Assembly: GCF_000316685.1 (NCBI RefSeq) | Contig: NC_019680.1 | Coordinates: 3,357,407 to 3,421,406 of the forward strand | Reading direction: 5' to 3' | Origin: Synechococcus sp. PCC 6312 | Lineage (GTDB): Bacteria; Cyanobacteriota; Cyanobacteriia; Thermosynechococcales; Thermosynechococcaceae | DNA: 64,000 nucleotides | Shown here: piece by piece, positions 58,817 through 64,000 of the stretch | Layout: each line of letters begins with the position of its first letter | Numbering within the stretch: position 1 is the stretch's first letter | Program-made: the position numbers and the translations under genes | The notes under the pieces: model-generated | What the model was told of the DNA's origin: nothing | Seen by the model: the letters and a program-made list of their open reading frames with translations, nothing else | Databases searched by the model: none

Positions 58817-59959
58817 TTAGCTTTGTCCCAGGCCAGTGAGGCTAAACCAGAGAATTTGGGTGGTGCGCTTGGCTTGAAAGTCATTATCGCCAATGATTAA
58901 GAGGCTTGAACTGCCATCAGCCAATTGGGGGCCCAAGGTCATTCCCTCCAAATTATCTAAGGTGATCCCCAAGATTCCTAAATCTAACAGCAAGGTTTTG
59001 CGGATGGGTTTGATCCCCTGCAGGCCTGGGGGGAGTTTTTTCAGGGTTGTAATATCCGCTGCCCCGCCCAAGGAAACTTGAAATAACTTGATCCCAAAGC
59101 CCTGAGTCAGGCTAAATGTCCGCTCCAAACTGAGGAAATGTCCGCCATTATCGAGGGCTAACAACTCCACCAGGCCATTGGCCACAGCAGTATTTGGGGT
59201 TGGCTCCAATTGATAGGCGTGTTCAGAAATTAAGATGGGTTGGACATCTCCCCGTAAATAATGCAAAATCCGGGCTACAGGAATAGTTTTGTTTTCTGGG
59301 TCTAAATCTTGGATTAATCCGGTTTCCGTAGCGACAAATAACCGATCTCCGGCGGGGTTGAGGGTGAGAGATTCAAAGCCTTGGTTATTTTGGACTCCTT
59401 GCGCTGGTTTTTCGGGGTCAGGATGAGCACTGTAGTAACTGGGAAGCCGAAATTGCAGTTTTTCAATGCCATCTAAACTAAATTCTCGGATAAACGGCGG
59501 GGCCTGGTCTTTCACCCCTTCGCTACTAATCAACAGCGTCTTTTCGGGGGTGAGGGCAATGCCTTCCGGGTCGGCAGTGTTGGGGGCAAAGGGGGCCGAT
59601 TGCTGATCTTGTAAAAATGTGACTTGGGTAATTTCGGCCGGAGTTTGGGCTGGGGCGGGTGGTTGCAACTTAAGGGTATAAAACCGAGGCTGTTGGCGGT
59701 CGTCACTGATGGCATAGTACTGATTGGTTTGGCGGTCAAAGGTGATTCCCGAAAGTCCTCCTACTTTTGTCCCATTAAACTCTTGATTTGGGAGTTGAGA
59801 TGATCCTAAAAAATTGATTTCTAGGGGTAAAAATAATCGTTCCCTGGCCTGGACTTGGGGCAGAGTACAACCTGCTAGCAGCCAAAGCACCCCGCAAAGG
59901 AGCACCAGAACCCCCTTGGGAAAATGAGGGAGTCGGATGTGTGGGACTGAGTTAATCAT
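58817..59959 (-). CDS. Phytase/esterase-like lipoprotein
   Basis: A 380-residue exported protein. The N-terminus has a lipobox (LLCGVLWLLAGC), so the mature protein should be lipid-anchored at the Cys. The rest is a beta-propeller of the esterase-like-phytase family: VGGLSGITFDRQTNQYYAISDD, ADPEGIALTPEKTLLISSEG, NQGFESLTLNPAGDRLFVATE and DNLEGMTLGPQLADG. The substrate is unknown. A phosphomonoester or phytate-like compound is the family guess. Confidence 0.87.
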   Translation of the reverse strand: MINSVPHIRLPHFPKGVLVLLCGVLWLLAGCTLPQVQARERLFLPLEINFLGSSQLPNQEFNGTKVGGLSGITFDRQTNQYYAISDDRQQPRFYTLKLQPPAPAQTPAEITQVTFLQDQQSAPFAPNTADPEGIALTPEKTLLISSEGVKDQAPPFIREFSLDGIEKLQFRLPSYYSAHPDPEKPAQGVQNNQGFESLTLNPAGDRLFVATETGLIQDLDPENKTIPVARILHYLRGDVQPILISEHAYQLEPTPNTAVANGLVELLALDNGGHFLSLERTFSLTQGFGIKLFQVSLGGAADITTLKKLPPGLQGIKPIRKTLLLDLGILGITLDNLEGMTLGPQLADGSSSLLIIGDNDFQAKRTTQILWFSLTGLGQS

Positions 59960-60103
59960 TGCTACCTTGACCCCCTGACCTGATTTCTTAAATTATGCCC
60001 CTGAGTCTTTGGCACTGAAGCCTCTGAAACGTTATGGACAAGAAGAGACTACCCCAGAAAGACCTATTCTCAACGGTAAGACTTGCTTTGTGGTTCCAAA
60101 TAA

Positions 60104-60120
60104 ATATGTATAATACATAT
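60104..60120. promoter_or_regulatory. Palindromic operator candidate ATATGTAT-A-ATACATAT
   Basis: A perfect 8+8 inverted repeat around one A, centred 44 bases before the MarR-family start codon. The size, AT content and location are those of a MarR operator, and the TATAAT inside it could double as a -10 box. Binding by the adjacent regulator would give autorepression. Confidence 0.7.
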
Positions 60121-60155
60121 ATTATTTAAAGTTTTGATTTGTTTTTGTCCCGACT

Positions 60156-60677
60156 ATGGATAACGCCAGAACCTTGAATCTTTTGGGTGCGCTAGCTCTC
60201 AGTATTATGGATTCTTTAAATGCTGTCGTTGCCGTTCAGGCTGGACATGGTGGCGAGACGGCGGCGGCACTGGTGACGTTGGGGGCTGATCCTGGCCTCT
60301 CGATTAATGCCCTACGCCAAATTCTTAATCTTTCCCATCCCGGAACTGTGAGGTTGATTGACCGTTTAGCAGCAGAAAATCTGGTTGAGCGACGGCCTGG
60401 CGTGGATGGTCGGACATTGGCTTTGTTTCTCACGGATGCGGGGCATCAACGACGGCAAGCCATTCTCTCTCAGCGGCGAGAACAATTGCAGTTGGCCCTG
60501 GGCACTCTGACAGAGACTGAGCGCAAGCAACTGACTAACCTGCTTGAAAAGATGCTGACTGCGATGACCACGAGCGAGTTACGGAATTTTGTGATGTGTC
60601 GCCTCTGTGAGGAGGAAGTCTGTCCGGCTGATCACTGTCCCGTTGAACAAAAATATCGTCAACTGCTGCATATATGA
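60156..60677 (+). CDS. MarR-family regulator with cysteine-rich C-terminus
   Basis: A 173-residue winged-helix regulator. The DNA-binding part is LSINALRQILNLSHPGTVRLIDRLAAENLVERRPGVDGRTLALFLT in outline (recognition helix SHPGTVRLIDRLA, wing VDGRTLALFL). The C-terminus has five cysteines (VMCRLCEEEVCPADHCPV region), an arrangement suited to thiol or metal sensing. It overlaps the EamA exporter by 4 bases (ATGA). It probably represses its own operon until a ligand or oxidant is sensed. Confidence 0.88.
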   Translation: MDNARTLNLLGALALSIMDSLNAVVAVQAGHGGETAAALVTLGADPGLSINALRQILNLSHPGTVRLIDRLAAENLVERRPGVDGRTLALFLTDAGHQRRQAILSQRREQLQLALGTLTETERKQLTNLLEKMLTAMTTSELRNFVMCRLCEEEVCPADHCPVEQKYRQLLHI

Positions 60678-61555
60678 AAAGTATTTTGATTGCCCTCGGT
60701 TACGCCTGCTTCTGGGGGGTTGGGGTAACACTAACGAAAATCGCCCTCACGGAGATTTCCGCAACCACACTCCTGATGATTCAACTCTCCTCCAGTGTGG
60801 TGTTTCTGACCCTAGCTTGCTATTTGAGAGATCGGCAACTTCCTTATACCTGGCCGCAGATCAAGCGGGGATTTGCAGGGATCTTTGAACCAGCCTTAGC
60901 CTACATGGTCGGGATTTTTGGTATCCAAATGACAACCGCCAGTAATGTCACCCTGATCGGTGCATCGGAAGTGATTTTAACGATTTTATTCGCAGCCGTA
61001 TTTCTCGGGGAAAAATTGACGCGGATGAAATTATTACTAGCTGGCATCAGCTTTGTCGGTGTCCTGTTGTTGATGTTTCAGGATGCTCAAAACCCCAATC
61101 ATGCTTCGTTAGTCGGGAATGTCCTGGTGTTGATGGGGGTTGTTTTTGCTGTTTGTTACGTTCTCTTGAGTAAGAAGCAGATCGCATCAGTTGATCCGCT
61201 ACACCTCACCTCATCGCAGCAGTTGGTGGGCTTGATTGTGACCGTCTTCTGTTTTAGTGCCCTATCAATGATTAACCCAACCTATGAAGTCAATGCGGCT
61301 GATATTCCACCCCAGTTTTGGCTGCTGGCCGTCGGTTCAGGCATTATGCAATATGCTTTGGCGTTCCTGCTGTATCTGATGGCCTTGCAAAATTTACCTG
61401 TGAGCCAGGCCGCGTTTTATATTGCCTTGATTCCTGTTTTTGGCGTGGCCAGTGCGGTGGTGATGATTGGTGAGCAGCCTAGTCTTGGCCAATGGATGGG
61501 TGGGTTGTTAGTGGTTCTATCCTCCTATGGGGCTAATCGGTTGAAAACTACCTAG
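60674..61555 (+). CDS. EamA/DMT-family transporter
   Basis: A 293-residue, ten-helix drug/metabolite transporter with two EamA halves. The first ends TLIGASEVILTILFAAVFLGEKLTRMKLLLAGISFVGVLLLM; the second ends QAAFYIALIPVFGVASAVVMIGEQPSLGQWMGGLLVVLSS (both described in outline). It starts inside the regulator gene stop and is therefore coupled to it. An efflux role for a compound sensed by the MarR protein is likely. The substrate is unknown. Confidence 0.9.
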   Translation: MKSILIALGYACFWGVGVTLTKIALTEISATTLLMIQLSSSVVFLTLACYLRDRQLPYTWPQIKRGFAGIFEPALAYMVGIFGIQMTTASNVTLIGASEVILTILFAAVFLGEKLTRMKLLLAGISFVGVLLLMFQDAQNPNHASLVGNVLVLMGVVFAVCYVLLSKKQIASVDPLHLTSSQQLVGLIVTVFCFSALSMINPTYEVNAADIPPQFWLLAVGSGIMQYALAFLLYLMALQNLPVSQAAFYIALIPVFGVASAVVMIGEQPSLGQWMGGLLVVLSSYGANRLKTT

Positions 61556-62045
61556 GCTCGGGTTGATGACGATGGGGACTGCGGCCTGTCGTAACTGGGC
61601 TGAGGAAGGGGAGAGCATGGAGTCACAGCCGATGGCCCTAGGAATAGACCTCCAGAAAATGCGACTACTGTGATTCACACCCGGCCATAGGCATATTTCT
61701 TAGGACAAGTCCGACTTAATTGCTGTTGCAGGTGTTAGAGATTACCAGTGAGATGCTGATCAGAAACCAACTATTAATGACATCTCAAAAGGAAGAGCCC
61801 AGGAGCTCAACAAATTCATTACCAGACTTAAACAAATCTGCTGATTTTATTGAGTTGTGATGTGGTATGGGATAGCTTTTATCATCAGTCATAATATGGT
61901 TTCACTAGGTATTTATTACGTGATCAACATCACCAAAATGCTAAGAGTTGTTGAATTTTGATGCTGAATCTTGATAATGTCCATCGCCCAATGGGGATCA
62001 CAGTAGCCTGGGAGACAACACGCATTATTGATTTACTAAAGGCTT
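61556..62045. other. 490-bp intergenic region before the pnt operon
   Basis: No ORF, tRNA or strong hairpin is visible. The second half is AT-rich and should carry the pnt promoter. It lacks recognisable repeats apart from isolated CCTGGG words. Confidence 0.4.
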
Positions 62046-63194
62046 ATGAAAATTGGGGTTGTTAAGGAGCGAGAAGTCGCAGAACGGCGCGTCGCATTAA
62101 ATCCAGATACGGTGGCCAAGCTCGTCAAAAAAGGCTACATCGTTCTTGTCGAAGCCGGAGCCGGAGAATTATCCTTTTACAGTGATGCCGACTACCAGGC
62201 CGCGGGGGCCGAAATCAAGACTGAGTTGGAACAGGTCTGGGGCGATGTGGATGTCTTGCTCAAAGTTGCGCCGTTACGGGAGCGGGAAATTGATTGGCTC
62301 CGGCCAGGTTCAACCTTGATTAGTTTCTTGAGTCCCCTCAGCAATCCCGAGCACATCCAACGCTTGGCTGAGAAAAACATTACCGCCTTTGCCCTGGAAT
62401 TAATTCCCCGCAGTAGTCGGGCCCAAGTCATGGATGCGTTGTCCTCTCAAGCTGGGGTAGCCGGATATCAAGCGGTTTTAGTCGCGGCCAGTGCCTTACC
62501 CAAGTTTTTCCCCATGTTGACCACAGCCGCAGGCACAATTCCCCCGGCCAAGGTCTTTATTATTGGAGCGGGAGTAGCTGGACTACAAGCGATTGCGACA
62601 GCGCGGCGGTTAGGGGCGATTGTGGAGGCCTTTGATATTCGGCCGGCGGTGAAAGAAGAAGTCCAAAGCCTCGGGGCCAAGTTTGTGGAAGTTGCCCTCG
62701 AAGAAGATACCGTTGCGGCCGGGGGCTATGCCAAGGAAGTCTCGGTGGCCGCCAAACAGAAAACCCAAGAAGCGATTGCTGCCCATGTCCACACTGCCGA
62801 TGTGGTGATTACAACGGCCCAAGTGCCCGGCCGCACCGCCCCGCTATTGGTGACTGAAGAGATGTTGCTGGCCATGAAACCAGGTTCCGTGGTCGTAGAT
62901 TTAGCGGCCGAGCAGGGCGGTAACTGTGCTTGGACAGAAGCCGGCCGGGAAATTGTCCGGAATGGGATCACGGTGATCGGGCCGATTAATTTACCCTCAT
63001 CCCTTGCCATCCAGGCCAGCCAAATGTACGCCAAAAACATCTCGACTTTGCTTACCTATCTCACCAAAGACGGGGAACTTAACCTTGACTTCAGTGATGA
63101 CATTATTGGCGGGGCCTGTGTCACCCACGGCGGCGAAATTCGCAATGAACGGGTGAAGCAAGCCTTGCACCAACTGGAAACTATCGGTGTTTAG
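62046..63194 (+). CDS. pntAA: NAD(P) transhydrogenase alpha subunit, part 1
   Basis: The soluble NAD(H)-binding domain I of the proton-translocating transhydrogenase. At 382 residues, its N-terminus is like alanine dehydrogenase (MKIGVVKEREVAERRVALNP, GAGELSFYSDADY). The Rossmann motif is VFIIGAGVAGLQAIATARRLGA, with KEVSVAAKQKTQEAIAAHV and PSSLAIQASQMYAKN after it. As in other cyanobacteria, the alpha subunit is split into two genes. It heads pntAA-pntAB-pntB. Confidence 0.96.
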   Translation: MKIGVVKEREVAERRVALNPDTVAKLVKKGYIVLVEAGAGELSFYSDADYQAAGAEIKTELEQVWGDVDVLLKVAPLREREIDWLRPGSTLISFLSPLSNPEHIQRLAEKNITAFALELIPRSSRAQVMDALSSQAGVAGYQAVLVAASALPKFFPMLTTAAGTIPPAKVFIIGAGVAGLQAIATARRLGAIVEAFDIRPAVKEEVQSLGAKFVEVALEEDTVAAGGYAKEVSVAAKQKTQEAIAAHVHTADVVITTAQVPGRTAPLLVTEEMLLAMKPGSVVVDLAAEQGGNCAWTEAGREIVRNGITVIGPINLPSSLAIQASQMYAKNISTLLTYLTKDGELNLDFSDDIIGGACVTHGGEIRNERVKQALHQLETIGV

Positions 63195-63304
63195 GGGGTA
63201 GCGGCGAGGCAAGAGGAGGCAGTTTCAACGCAATCCAAGGTTGACTCACTTCTTCAATCCTTACTTCTGGCGACTCAACCCTGATAATTTTTTTGGAGAA
63301 CTCT

Positions 63305-63592
63305 ATGAATGATCCTGTCTTAGTGGGCTTGATAATTCTTGTCCTGGCTAGTTTTGTTGGCTTTGAAGTCATTAACAAAGTTCCCCCCACCTTACATACC
63401 CCATTAATGTCTGGTTCTAATGCCATTTCGGGAATTGCCGTGATTGGGGCGTTGTTGATGGCGGGCGCAGGTGGCACTGATTTGAGTGTGATTTTCGGCT
63501 TAATTGCCATTGTCTTGGCCACGGTGAATGTGGTGGGTGGCTTTTTAGTCACCGATCGGATGTTGCAAATGTTCAAACGGAAAGGGGCTTAA
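63305..63592 (+). CDS. pntAB: NAD(P) transhydrogenase alpha subunit, part 2
   Basis: A 95-residue membrane subunit with three helices (LVGLIILVLASFVGFEVI; ISGIAVIGALLMAGAG; VIFGLIAIVLATVNVVGGF), forming part of the proton channel. The family signature PPTLHTPLMSGSNAISGI is present. I start at the ATG at 63305 with GGAG 8 bases upstream, rather than the in-frame TTG 12 bases earlier. pntB follows after 3 bases. Confidence 0.95.
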   Translation: MNDPVLVGLIILVLASFVGFEVINKVPPTLHTPLMSGSNAISGIAVIGALLMAGAGGTDLSVIFGLIAIVLATVNVVGGFLVTDRMLQMFKRKGA

Positions 63593-63595
63593 GTC

Positions 63596-64000
63596 GTGGG
63601 TAATTGGTTAATTAGTATTCAAGAACTGAGCTATTTGGCGGCGGCGGCGCTGTTTATTGTCGGCTTAAAGCAATTGGGTTCCCCGGCCACAGCCCGCAAT
63701 GGCAACCGGTTAGCGGCTGTCGGAATGCTCGTGGCGGTGATTGTCACCTTAATTGATCGGCAAGTCGTCAGTTTTGAAATGATTCTGTTGGCGATGGCTC
63801 TCGGCAGTGCGATTGGGGTGGTTTTAGCCTATAAAGTCGCGATGACCGATATGCCCCAGATGGTCGGGATTCTCAATGGCCTGGGGGGTGCTGCTTCTGC
63901 CTTGGTGGCCATGGGCGAGTTTTGGCGATTAGTCACCACCGGGGAAACCTTAACCACCAGTTCCTTAGTCACCATTTTGTTGGGCGTGCTGATTGGGGGG
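63596..64000 (+). CDS. pntB: NAD(P) transhydrogenase beta subunit, N-terminal part (cut by window edge)
   Basis: An open frame from a GTG at 63596, 3 bases after the pntAB stop, running to the last base (135 codons, no stop). The translation starts MGNWLISIQELSYLAAAALF. It contains GLKQLGSPATARNGNRLAA, VAMTDMPQMVGILNGLGG and AASALVAMGEF, the conserved first helices of PntB. The NADP-binding domain III lies beyond the window. Confidence 0.95.
   Translation, partial: MGNWLISIQELSYLAAAALFIVGLKQLGSPATARNGNRLAAVGMLVAVIVTLIDRQVVSFEMILLAMALGSAIGVVLAYKVAMTDMPQMVGILNGLGGAASALVAMGEFWRLVTTGETLTTSSLVTILLGVLIGG

Overview
The window is cyanobacterial chromosome. Diagnostic genes are a phycobilisome core-membrane linker (apcE), an inducible CO2-uptake operon (ndhF3-ndhD3-cupA-cupS), the small LuxR-type regulator PedR, a pentapeptide-repeat protein that is probably lumenal, and several small families known essentially only from cyanobacteria. 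Base composition is near 50% GC. I saw no copy of the usual cyanobacterial HIP1 octamer GCGATCGC. Instead the palindrome CCAGGCCTGG and its parts (CAGGCC, GGCCTGG) recur throughout. A four-repeat ApcE implies a five-cylinder phycobilisome core. A unicellular lineage of the Thermosynechococcus / Synechococcus PCC 6312 type would fit, but that placement is a guess.

Layout: 0-8 kb holds a cut-off DUF1997 gene, pheA, a cytochrome b561, pedR, a Get3/ArsA-like protein without a P-loop, a PEP-synthase-like protein and the (p)ppGpp enzyme Rsh. 8.6-17.8 kb holds mazG, a pentapeptide protein, mraY, an ABC exporter, a TVP38 membrane protein and several cyanobacterial conserved proteins. 17.9-31.8 kb holds carA, ilvC, an RRM protein, lipA, a response regulator with a repeated coiled-coil tail, an rRNA-type methyltransferase, a type II NADH dehydrogenase and an Mla-type lipid-transport pair (mlaD-mlaF) with a HEAT-repeat gene. 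32-43 kb holds lepA, an NAD salvage pair (nadV and nadM-Nudix), aqpZ, folB, map, a YraQ/DUF1980 membrane pair, bolA and ftsQ. 43.5-47 kb is apcE with a clear terminator, followed by an SDR gene. 48-53.3 kb is the CO2-uptake operon.

From 53.3 to 56.9 kb the DNA changes character. There is a five-copy 42-bp tandem repeat, a complete hicBA toxin-antitoxin pair, a relE toxin truncated where it meets hicA but keeping its antitoxin gene, a second cupS lacking its 5' end, a translationally coupled J-domain/HNH-nuclease pair, a 112-bp direct duplication and a fragment of a DNA cytosine methyltransferase. This accessory island sits directly against the 3' end of the CO2-uptake operon and is AT-rich. 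The J-domain/HNH pair is the best candidate here for an undescribed, possibly defensive, system.

After the island come a CBS-domain protein, an AroH-type chorismate mutase, SppA, a phytase/esterase-like lipoprotein, a MarR-EamA exporter operon with a perfect operator-like palindrome, and the proton-translocating transhydrogenase operon pntAA-pntAB-pntB, whose last gene runs off the end. I found no rRNA, tRNA or CRISPR array and no intact insertion sequence.
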